Positions 22,753 through 32,305 of a stretch of DNA of 64,000 bases are shown piece after piece (within the stretch, counting starts at the first letter, position 1; each line of letters starts with the position of its first letter). The notes under the pieces were generated by a model. It ran no database searches. It saw only the letters and a list, made by a program, of their open reading frames with translations, and had not been told where the DNA came from. This DNA is from Ichthyophis bannanicus (taxonomy: Eukaryota; Chordata; Amphibia; Gymnophiona; Ichthyophiidae): the NCBI GenBank assembly GCA_033557465.1, contig CM066033.1:908512808-908576807 (forward strand). The letters are read 5' to 3'. The position numbers and the translations under genes were made by a program.

Positions 22753-23285
22753 CTGTAGACACATCAGCTACAGAGGAGGAATACTTGTACAAAGAACAGG
22801 GAAGCATCTCCTTAACTGCAATGAAGTGCCAACATCTGTTGTGTACAGAGAAGAAATGGAACGTGTACAACTTGATCTGTTGGGTGTCAGCGAACTGAAA
22901 TGGACTGGCATCGGGCACTTTGCATCAGATGATCACATTTATTTATTTTATTTAACAGGTTTTATATAACGCTTTATCCTTTAATCAAAGCGGTTTACAA
23001 GGATACAAAGTCTTACATCTAAACAGGAGGTATATCTAACATTTAATTTCAATAAACATTGGATTGCATTGGGTCTCAGAGTGAGATTTGAGTGGAGGGG
23101 GCATTAGAGGAGGGAGATTGTGGTTGGTGTTTAAGAGGGGTGAACTATTTACAGGGAGGGAAGGAAGTTAGTTAAAGGGCGTTGAAGAGGGTTCAGGGAC
23201 CTTATTTACAGTAAGAGGGGTGAGCTATATACAGCATGGGGATACGTAGGGGTAGGGACTCTACTGGTGGAAGGGGGAGGGTAGG

Positions 23286-26135
23286 TTATGTGATGGCCCC
23301 ATAGTAGTCGAAGAGGAAGGTCTTTAGCTTTGTCTTGAAGTCTTTGGCGTCTGTTGTAGTTCTGATGTCCTGAGGGAGGGAGTTCCAGAGGGAGGGTGCT
23401 GCAAGTGACAGAGCCCTCCTGGATGTTGAGTTCATGATTTTGCAGTATGAGGCTGGTGTCTGGATGATGTCCATCATTGGTTTTCGTCTGGGTCTAGTGT
23501 AGGCTTTAATTTTGATCAAGTCATTGAGGGTATTAGGTACCAGGTTTCGCTGAATCTTGAAGGGATGAGGGCTGTTTTGAATTTGATTCTTGATGTGATT
23601 GGGAGCCAGTGTAATTGACTCAGGATTGGGGTGATGTGATGGTGTTTTGCAGTTCCTGTAAGGATACGGGCTGCCGTATTTTGTACCATCTGCAAAGGAT
23701 GAATTGTTGAGGTGGGTAGTCCAAGGAGCATGGAGTTGCAGTAATCCAGTATGGGTGTTATTATTGCTTGACAGATTGTCCTGAAGTGGTCTTGGTTTAA
23801 AATGGGCTTTAGCCTTCATATGATTGTCAACTTGTGGTATGCATTCTTAGCGGTCCTGGCAATGTGGGAGAGGAAGTTTAGGTTCCTATCCAGAATTACT
23901 CCCAGATACTTTATCTCCTCTTTGACTGGGATAGATTCGTTTATGAGGTCAATGTGCTGGGGGGGGGGGGGAGAAGTTGATGTTGTGTGAGACGAAGGGA
24001 GCTTCTGTTTTTTTAAAGTTGATCTTGAGGTTGTTGTCGGATAGCCATCGGGATAAATCGCAGAGGCAGTTGGTTATAGGTGTGTAGTCAGGCTTGTCTA
24101 AGTTGATTTGGGTGTAGACCATGATATCATCAGCGTATAATGTGTATTGAATGCCATGTTGCACGATGACATTGCAGATAGATAGGACGTAGAGGTTAAA
24201 GAGTAGGGCGGATAGCGACGATCCTTGAGGTACTTCTTGAGTTAATGGAAATGGAGATGAAGAAGTTGAGCTGATCTTTACTTGCTGCTGTCTTCTGTTG
24301 AGATATGAATCAAACCATTTGAGTTTAGAATTGCAAAGTCTGATGTCCTCTAGTCTTCTGAGGAGGATAAGGTGGGATACAGTGTTGAATGCTGCAGTTA
24401 TATCGACAAATATGAGGAGGAAGCCCATCTTAATGTTGTTTAGACCTTTAATGAGTTTGTCTAGTTGCAATGTAAGCAGGTATTCTACATTGTGGAGAGG
24501 TCGGAATCCGAATTGGTAGGGATCCAGGGGTGCATGGGTATCTACATGGTCTTGAAGCTGTCAATATACCATCTTCTCCAGGATCTTGGCTAAGAAAGGG
24601 AGGCTAGATACAGGGCGATATGTTGTTGGGTCAATAGGGGAGGGGGTCATGAGCTTGGAGACAGGGTGTATAGTGGCTAGCTTAAGAGGGGGGACATGTA
24701 ACCCTGGGTTAGTGAAGCGTGAAATATCTTGTGAATGTGGCTAGCAAGCTCTTCATTTGCTGACTTGATCCATGGGACCGGACAGGGGTCCATAGGAGCT
24801 GTATTGGTGTTGAGGATGGATATGGTTTGGGTGATTTCTTCTTTTGTGGGTATGTGGAATTTGTCCCATGGAGGGCTGGAGGTTGTATTTGTGGGTGTGG
24901 GGTTCAAATCCTGTGCTTGGTCTGTACTAGGGAGGGTATGTTTGGAAGCCAGATGTGCAAAGGACTCTGAGGGGATTTTAATCACTCCAGAGTTGCTTGG
25001 GTCCTTTGTGAGCGTGCAGACTATACTGAAGAGTTCTCTTGGCTTGTTTTTTTGCCTTGAGGATAAAGTTGGTGTGGTGCTCCTATTTATGTTGATTAAT
25101 TAGGTTGTTGTATTCTTCCTGTTTTTCTTGATAGAGCGACTGGGTAGTCTGTGACTTGTTTTTTTCCATGCTCGCTCAAGTTTTCAGAGGGTTCTTTTGG
25201 CTTCTCTTATTGAGCTGGAGTACCAGGGTGCAGATTGTCTTTTTGGTTTGGTACCTGTCTTTGGTTGCTTGCTAGAGCATTTGATGCTGCTGATAGGGTG
25301 GAGTTCCAGTGGTTTACAGCAGCATCTAAGTCAGATGCATTGTGTTCTAGGCCTGGGAGGATTTCATGTAGGAATTGCTCCCTGTTGAACAATTTGAATC
25401 TCCTTCTAGATTGTTGTGGAGATTGTCGAGTGGAGGTGTTGGGATGGGTCACCTTAATTTGAATAGTATGTGATCAGACCAGGGTATTGAGGTTATTAGG
25501 AGGGTGGTCATGGCGTTACTGAATACAGTATTGTTAGGGACAAAGATTAAGTCTGGGGTGGAGCCTCGTTGGTGGGTGGGTGGGTGGGTGCAGTAATTAT
25601 TTGGGTGAAGTCCAGAGTCTTCATGGTGTTGAGGAATGAATCTGCTTCCCTGTCTGATATGGAATTAAGGTTGAAGTCTCCCATAACAAGAAGTGGTTTG
25701 TGGGGGAGGTTTGTGGCACATTGTTTCAAGAGTGGAGGTGAGCTCGTTCGCAGGACCATTGGGGGTCCTGTAAGTGAGGCAGACAACCAGGTGCTTGTTC
25801 TGTATTGTGACTGTGTTGCATTGTTGTGTGTTTAATGTTGCTGCTGTCTTGAATCTGAGGTGTGTTCTGGTAAGGATTAGTACTCCGCCTCTTTTTTGCG
25901 TTCTAGAGCAGCTAAATGTTGTGTAAGCGGGTGGAGTTAGCTGATTTAGTATTACCTGATTGGAGTTTGTCAGCCGGGTCTCAGTTATGCAGAGTATGTC
26001 TGTCTGGTGCAGTTGGAGGTGGTCTAGAATTCTGTTAGCTTTGTTCCTTACAGATCTGGCATTGATGAGTTCTATGCTTGCTGTGGTGTAGGGGGTCTGG
26101 TGGGCACATGCGTGAAGGTTGGAGTTGAGTTGCAA
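23286..26135 (-). pseudogene. L2 ORF2 (endonuclease-reverse transcriptase), multiple frameshifts
   Basis: Endonuclease at 26135-25547: ELINARSVRNKANRI, LCITETRL, KRGGVLIL, VMGDFNLNS. Reverse transcriptase at 24470-23949: FVDITAAFNTVSH, EVPQGSSLSALLFN and the catalytic YADD. Thumb and C-terminus at 23731-23286: SQLHWLPITSRIKFK and SLWNSLPQDIR. Reading it requires several frame changes, so this copy cannot make protein. The protein would nick DNA and prime reverse transcription of L2 RNA. Confidence 0.8.
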
Positions 26136-26547
26136 GAGTGTGAGAGGTCATCTAGGAGGTTTCTTATGTGTTGTGTGTCTTGGCGGTAGAGGGTGAAGTA
26201 GGAGTAGGGAGGGAGGGAGGGTGGGGGTAGGTGTAGGGGAGGAAAAGCTTGGCTGGATGGGGATGCATAGTAGTAGTAGTAATAAGTAGATGTATATATG
26301 GGTGTGCATCTTGGAGCTGGCTTAAGGGACTCAGATTGGAGACTTGGGGGATAGAAATACTTGCTTCTGTCAGTGTTGGGCCGTTCAGCTGGCTTGACTT
26401 GGTCTGTGAGATTTGTCGGGGCTTCTTTATGCTTGTGGTGGTGTTTCCTCCTCGGTTAGTCCGTCTAGTGTGCATGCCTAGGTGCCCTGCCAAAGGGTCA
26501 CGCCAAAGGGCCCTCAGGAGTGGGCCCACCAGGTGTGGGCGCACCTG

Positions 26548-27016
26548 CTGGGGCTGCTCCCTTTATGCAGGCAGCCTTGAGGTGTCACATGCCCCAATTG
26601 GGCCGGAGCTTTGGAGCAGGGGAGATGCTGGCCTCCTGCTCCGGCACCCTTCCCTGATCCTGGGAGCTGATTCTGTGTGGCGATGGTGGACGAAGAGGCA
26701 GATGTTTCCTGCTAGGGCTACTCCCTTTATGCAGGCAGCCTTGAGGTGTCTTGTGCCCCAATTGGGCCGGAGCTTCGGAGCAGGAGAGATGCTGGCCTCC
26801 TGTTCCAGTGCTCTAAACCGATCGGGGGAGCTGATTCCGTGCAGCAGTGGTGGGCGAAGCGGAAGATGTTTCCTGCTGGGGCTGCTCTCTTTATGAAGGC
26901 AGCCTTGAGGTGTCTCGTGCCCTGATTAGGGGGGAGCTTTGGAGCGGGGGAGATGCTGACCTCCCGCTCCGGCGCTTTACCCTGATCGGGGAGCTGATTC
27001 CGTGTAGCGATGGTGG
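26548..27016 (-). repeat. three tandem ~160-bp units at the L2 5' end
   Basis: Units begin at 26548, 26708 and 26872 (CCTGCTGGGGCTGCTCCC type), periods 160 and 164 bp, about 85% alike by eye. They lie upstream of the L2 coding region on the element's own strand, in the position of the internal promoter. Confidence 0.75.
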
Positions 27017-27020
27017 ACAT

Positions 27021-27877
27021 GGTATACTATGCTGGAAATGAAAGACAAAGAAGAAATGGTGTTGCATTTATAATAAAGAAGAAACTTACAAGAACTGTAA
27101 TGAAATACAATGCAGTCAGTGAATGCTTAATCTCTATTTGTCTATGAGGAATGCCTATCAACACAACTATAATTCAAGTATATGGCCCAACAACAGCTAC
27201 AGAAGAGGATGAAATTGAAGAGTTCTATGAACAAGTTCAAGATGAAACTGACAGAACATGCAGACAGGATATCCAGATAGTCATGGGTGACTGGAACACA
27301 AAAATTGGCAAAAAAGAAAAAGGCAAAGTGGTTGGAAAATATGGACTTGGCAACATAAATGAAGCTGGAGAAAGACTGATAGAATTCTGCAGGACCCATG
27401 ATCTATTCATCTCAAACACCTTCTTCCAGCAACACAAGCGGCGAATGTACACATAGACTTCACCCAGTGGATTGTACAAAAATCAAATTGACTAATCTGT
27501 GGAAGTCAACAATGGAAAAGCTCTATAACATCAACAAAGACAACACCTGGAGCTGACTGAGGTACAGATCATCAACTACTAGTATGCAAACTCAAGCTAA
27601 AGTTGAAAATGAGCAAACCACTCATGAATGCAGCAAAATATGACCTTGAGAATATACCCCTGGAATTTAAAGACTGCCTGCAAAATCGATTTGCTGCTTT
27701 AGATACAAATGACAGAGCTCCAGAAGAGTTATGGAATGACATCAAGAAGGTTGTGTTGGAAGAAAGCGAGAAGTCTCTACAAAAGGTGATAAAGCAGAAA
27801 CGGCCAAAATGGATGACGGAAGAAACTCTGAAAATTGCCCAGAAACGCAGAGAAGCTAAAGCCAGAGGAGAAAGAAA
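27021..27877 (+). pseudogene. RTE endonuclease domain
   Basis: Translation shows NERQRRNGVAFI, then VMGDWNTKIGKKEKG and LFISNTFFQQHKRRMYT, then after frame breaks the PKWMTEETLKIAQKRREAK linker. These are RTE/BovB endonuclease and linker blocks. The TGA/TAG interruptions and the following 555-bp insertion disable it. Confidence 0.75.
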
Positions 27878-28432
27878 CTTCATACAAATAGGAAAACAGC
27901 TCTACTCTAAAACTATGTCACAGTATTTTTCAATTAGCAAGACTAAAAATAAAAATAAGGGAAAAGGCAGACCTCAGAAACCTTAGCAAGTCCCCATTGG
28001 TCACTTCCGTGAACCCGGGTGCTTCCATAAGTATACCACATCAACGGTCCGCTTAAACTTTTCCTATCAACATACAGTGGATTCAATAGCTGGATATATG
28101 ATCACACTCTTGTGGTAACAAAAACTTTGTTCAAACTACTTATATAACAAATTTTCTAATTCAATGAATTCTATTATATACCACTACATCCTACATATCC
28201 ACAAACAGTAAATCATCCTAAACACATGAATACCACCGTTCAAAACTTAGAGTGGATTAGACCCATGGTGAATTTTTCTTTGGCACAAAATCTTCTTTAT
28301 GCCGAATGCATAAGTCAACCCGAAGGCTGCTCAGACAGCTATCCCACGTTTTGCCTCTCGCTGCTTCAGGGGACTTGTGACTTGCACCATCTCACCCCTT
28401 CCAGCATACCTTCAATCATCTATTCATTCCAG
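27878..28432. mobile_element. 555-bp unclassified insertion with 13-bp target duplication
   Basis: The target sequence GAGGAGAAAGAAA occurs at 27865-27877 and 28433-28445, and RTE coding sequence continues directly across. A duplication of this length points to retrotransposition. The insert has no poly(A) or microsatellite tail and no recognised coding frame. Its minus strand holds a CCCCTGAAGC...AAAACGTGGG motif resembling the other two hammerhead-like loci of the window. Confidence 0.65.
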
Positions 28433-28445
28433 GAGGAGAAAGAAA

Positions 28446-29567
28446 GACAATCGCAGAACTCAACAGAGATTTCCAACGTGCAGCAAGACAGGACAAGGAA
28501 AAGTACTACAATGACACATGCAGGGAAATAGAAGCAGAAACTATTAGAGGAAGAACAAGATCAGCTTTCCTAAAGCTACGAGAGTTAAAGAAAAAATTCC
28601 AGCCTCGAATTGGAATATTACAAGATGCTCAAGGTTCCATGTTAAATGATGCTGAGAAGATCAAGAAAAGGTGGAAAGAATATACAGAGCTTTTATATGA
28701 TAAAGATCAAGTGGACCAACAGCCATTTCAACCTGTACCTTATGACCCGGAACCATTGGTGATGAAAGAAAATGTTGAAGCAGCATTGAAAGCCTTATCA
28801 AAGAACAAAGCACCGGGCATTGATGGCATTCCCACAGAAGTATTATAGCAATCTGATGCAGCTGTTACCATATTTACAAGGCTCTACCATGAAATTTGGG
28901 AGACAACATCATGGCCAACTGACTGGAAAAGATCTGTGTTTATACCAATACTAAAGAAAGGTGATCCAACTGATTGTGGAAATTATCGCACAATCGCCCT
29001 GATCCCACATGCCAGCAAGATTCTACTGAAGATTATTCAACAGAGACTACAACTATACCTGGAACAAGAACTACCTGAAGTGCAAGCAGGGTTCCGGAAA
29101 GGGCGAGGAACGAGAGACATCATTGCGGATGTGAGATGGATCCTTGAGAAGACTAAAGAATACCAAAAGGATATCTATTTGTTCTTTATCGACTATAGCA
29201 AGGCTTTAGACTGTATATACCATGAGAAACTCTGGGCCACATTAAGAAGCATGGGTATACCAGAATACCTGATCGTTCTCTTGCACAATCTGTACATTGA
29301 TCAAGAAGCAACAGTTCAAACGAAACAAGGACAAACAGAATGGTTTAAAATAAGCAAAGGTGTAAGACAAGGCTGCATACTTTCCCCCCTACCTGTTTAA
29401 TTTATATGCAGAACTAATCATCACTGAAGCAGGATTGTATGAAGACAACAAAGGTGTGAAGAATGGTGGAAGACTCATCAACAACCTTCGCTATGCTGAT
29501 GATACCACATTACTGGCTGAAGGTAAAGATGATCTGAAACATTTGCTTCTCACGAACAAAGAACATA
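28446..29567 (+). pseudogene. RTE reverse transcriptase domain
   Basis: Blocks in order: KKRWKEYTELLYDKD, KNKAPGIDGIPTEVL, VFIPILKKGDPTDCGNYRTI, VQAGFRKGRGTRDII, FFIDYSKALDCIYHEKLW, ISKGVRQGCILSP, and after a frameshift NNLRYADDTTL with the catalytic YADD. A TAG at about 28847 and a frameshift near 29393 break it. Characteristic of BovB-type RTE. Confidence 0.8.
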
Positions 29568-29694
29568 GGGGCTTGTTTACAAAGCCATGGTAGTGGTTCA
29601 CGATCATTATCGGAGCCACGGCCCCATTGATTTCAATGGGGCCGCGGCTCCAATAACGATCGTGAACCGCTACCGCAGCTTGGAAACAAGCCCC
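29568..29694. mobile_element. palindromic MITE, copy B, inside RTE
   Basis: 127-bp palindrome flanked by ATA (29565-29567 and 29695-29697). It interrupts RTE codons that are contiguous if the insert and one ATA are ignored, so the three-base duplication is directly supported. Same family as 8940 and 41301. Confidence 0.85.
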
Positions 29695-29892
29695 ATAGTC
29701 TCAAAATGGGCCTACACCTTAATGTAAAGAAGACAAAGATCATGACAACTGGCAAAATCAACAAGTTCATCGTTGTTCAAGCCATGGTATTTTCAACAAC
29801 ATCGTATGGATGTGAAAGCTGGACAGTGAAAAAGATAGACAGGAAGAAAATTGATGCCTTTGAATTATGTTGCTGGCAGTGAATACTGCGTA

Positions 29893-31214
29893 TGAGGGGG
29901 TACCCAAAAAACCCAGGAATAACATTGCCGTGGGCGGAGCTTGTGTAGTACGCACTTCTGCCGCTAGGCGTGTATAGTGCAACTCATTGTCAGTTCAGTG
30001 CCACCTGTGTTGTCGACCTGGCTTGTTCTGTTCATCTGCAGTGATTGTTTTTGCTAGCGCTGTTTTGTTCTTGTTTCTTTTTTATGATGACAAGTTTAAG
30101 TGAACAACGTGCAGCTGTGAAATTTTGTTTTCTACTCGGTAAAAATGCTGCTGAAACTGTTTTAATGTTGAAAACAGCTTATCAAGATGACGCTATGGGA
30201 AAAAGTCAAGTGTACCAGTGGTTTGCTCGGTTTAAAAATGGCGAGATGTCGATTGATGACAAACTTCGTTCTGGGCGTCCATCAACTGCCCAAATCGACG
30301 AAAATATTGAAAAAATTAGAGAGCTTGTGCTCACAGACCGTCGACAGACAATTGATCAACTGTCAGAGATTAGTGGGTTATCTTGGAGCTTGGTTCAGCG
30401 AATTTTAATGGAAGATTTGGGAATGAAAAGGGTTGCTGCCAAGTTTGTTCCTCGGGTTCTGACTGACAATCAAAAGGAACATCGAGTTGAAACATGTCAT
30501 GTTTTGAAACAACAGCTTGAAACTGATCCAGATTTTCTGTCAAAGGTCATTACAGATGATGAGTCATGGTGCTATGGTTACGACCCAGAAACAAAGCAAC
30601 AGTCAAGCCAATGGAAGACGTCATCGTCACCCCGTCCAAAAAAATGTCGTCAAGTCAAATCAAACATCAAAACAATGCTGATTTGCTTTTTTGATGCCAA
30701 GGGGGTAGTTCATTCAGAGTTTGTTCCCCCAGGTCAGACCGTCAATCAAACCTTTTATTTGGAAGTTTTAAGAAGATTGCGCAACAGTGTTTGTCAAAAA
30801 AGACCCGATTTGTGGCAGACAGGAGACTGGTTCTTCCACCACGACAACGCACCTGCACACACAGCCATCTCTGTTAGACAGTTTTTGGCTAAAAATGGCA
30901 TGGTTCCGCTGCCCCACGCACCTTACTTGCCTGACCTGGCTCCGTGCGACCTTTTCTTATTTCCACACATGAAAAGGGGCATGAAAGGACACCGATTTGA
31001 CAACATTGAAGAAGTCAATAAAAAAAAGAGGGAGGAGCTGTCAGCCGTTTCTAAAGATGACTACAAAAAATGTTTCGAACAGTGGAAGCACCGGTGGGAC
31101 AAATGTATCAGTTGTAATGGAGAGTATTTTGAAGGGGATAAGGTTGTTTTGTAAAGAATTTGAAATAAATAGCTTTTAAAAAATAATTCCTGTTTTTTTT
31201 TGGGTACCCCCTCG
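29893..31214 (+). mobile_element. mariner transposon with intact transposase
   Basis: 1322 bp, flanked by TA (29891-29892 and 31215-31216). Terminal inverted repeats TGAGGGGGTACCC and, inverted, CGAGGGGGTACCC followed by A-runs and CAGGAAT. The single end difference is T versus C, as CpG decay would give. Inserted into the RTE coding region, where codons on both sides fit together. Confidence 0.9.
30084..31154 (+). CDS. mariner transposase, DD34D
   Basis: An uninterrupted frame of about 356 residues from ATG-ATG at 30084; mariner transposases are usually around 345-355. The frame stays open upstream but without an ATG, so the start is chosen here. The N-terminal third is the paired-type helix-turn-helix that binds the terminal repeats, with the SGRPST linker near residue 65. 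The catalytic triad is visible: Asp in ITDDESW, Asp in HHDNAPAH, and the third Asp in LAPCDLFLFP exactly 34 residues later. The C-terminus has the NGEYFEGD motif. The protein would cut and paste the element at TA sites in the nucleus. All key residues are present, so the gene may be functional. No introns are expected. Regulation is unknown. Confidence 0.92.
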   Translation: MMTSLSEQRAAVKFCFLLGKNAAETVLMLKTAYQDDAMGKSQVYQWFARFKNGEMSIDDKLRSGRPSTAQIDENIEKIRELVLTDRRQTIDQLSEISGLSWSLVQRILMEDLGMKRVAAKFVPRVLTDNQKEHRVETCHVLKQQLETDPDFLSKVITDDESWCYGYDPETKQQSSQWKTSSSPRPKKCRQVKSNIKTMLICFFDAKGVVHSEFVPPGQTVNQTFYLEVLRRLRNSVCQKRPDLWQTGDWFFHHDNAPAHTAISVRQFLAKNGMVPLPHAPYLPDLAPCDLFLFPHMKRGMKGHRFDNIEEVNKKKREELSAVSKDDYKKCFEQWKHRWDKCISCNGEYFEGDKVVL

Positions 31215-31560
31215 TATACCATGGACTTCCCAAAGAACAAACCAGTCAGTACTAGAGGAGATCAAATCTAAGTTTTCTTTAGAAGCTCAGATGACAAGGC
31301 TTCAACTTTCATAATTTGGACACATCATGTGAAGAGAGAGATCATTAGAGAAAGACATCATGCTTGGCAAGGTAGAAGGTCAATCCAAAAGAGGAAGGCC
31401 AGCAATGAGATGGATTGATAGAATAAGAGCAGCTACGGGTACCAGTCTATCAACAATGAGCTGCCTGACTGAAGACTGAATACAATTTAGGACAACTATC
31501 CAGAAGGTCGCCATGAGTCGACACCGACTCGACGACACTTAACAACAACAACAACAAAAC

Positions 31561-32305
31561 ACAGAAGAATATCAAATGGAGGCAAAACCGACCCCTCCCT
31601 CCACACAAATTTTCAATAGTTCCCCCATACCAAAAAATAAAACACAAAATGCAAAATGTGGTTAAAAATGTGTCTCCTGTCAATTTGGATAACTGTACTG
31701 TGGGAAAACTGGTTCACAAGGTCTCCAGCAGTGAGATTCATGTACCCAGTCTCAGCCAGTCTGCAAAGGGAAATTAGCACTCAGGCTGTATGTTTGTATA
31801 GCCTCTCATTCAGCAATTATCTCAGCAGTAATTTTACAGAATGTGTGCTATTGTCAGTGCAAGTTCAGAGGACTTGATTACTTAGGCAATGCAGTGTACT
31901 TCCTTCTCTCTTGGGACAAAGGCTGTGAATAAATTTCAACATTGTAGGAAAGATTAAAAAAAAGTCTAGAACAGCATTATCATGCTTGTGCATATCAGCA
32001 TTTAGCCATATAGTACAGTATATCTACAAGAATTCTATCTTGGTAAAACTAGAATTACATGAAATTAGACAACAGTGGAAAAACTATTTCAAAACAAAAT
32101 GGAAATGATAATGCAGAGAGTCAAAGTAAGGGGGAAGGACCAGCAATGTGTTTACTTTGAGTACTAGCTGTACAATCCAAAATCCATTAACATTTTTGAA
32201 AATGGCCAGCGTAATGCTTCAGCTGTCCCCAGCTCAAAACTCTCATTAACCTATGATGTAGAGAAACAGATTCTGTAGAGTGTAGACAATGCCTCAACTG
32301 TCCAC
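31561..32305. other. unassigned
   Basis: Non-coding stretch after the RTE tail. No repeat family recognised before the CR1 3' end at 32306. Confidence 0.35.

Larger units (their letters stand above)
22939..27016 (-). mobile_element. L2 LINE nested in RTE, near full length
   Basis: Runs from an inverted TTTATTTATTTTATTTAAC 3' tail at 22939 to tandem 5' units ending near 27016. Flanked by ACAT (22935-22938 and 27017-27020), a likely short target duplication; removing the insert reconnects the RTE coding sequence. About 4.1 kb. Confidence 0.8.
22755..31560 (+). mobile_element. RTE (BovB-type) LINE, split by four insertions
   Basis: Fragments at about 22761-22938, 27017-27877, 28446-29567, 29698-29892 and 31217-31560 align in order with one RTE element. 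They give the endonuclease start (LGVSELKWTGIG), the rest of the endonuclease, the linker, the reverse transcriptase and the C-terminal ESWTVKK region. The 3' end is the RTE type: CATGAGTCGACACCGACTCG and an ACAACAACAACAACAA tail at about 31517-31560. Inserted in it are an L2, an unknown 555-bp unit, a palindromic MITE and a mariner. Codons on both sides of the MITE and mariner insertions join in frame once the insert and one target copy are disregarded. It is an old copy with stops. Confidence 0.85.

Noticed and set aside
24735..25103. 122-codon plus-strand frame
   Set aside because: Antisense to L2 ORF2; Gly/Val-rich translation typical of reversed coding sequence.
26249..26896. 215-codon plus-strand frame
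   Set aside because: It runs antisense through the L2 5' region and its tandem units, so it is a shadow of the repeat.
26548..27016. CRISPR-like array
   Set aside because: Units are about 160 bp, have no unique spacers and belong to a eukaryotic LINE 5' end.
30045..30083. Upstream extension of the mariner transposase
   Set aside because: The frame is open but starts without ATG and encodes a Cys/Phe-rich stretch that is not part of mariner transposases; the ATG pair at 30084 fits the family length.
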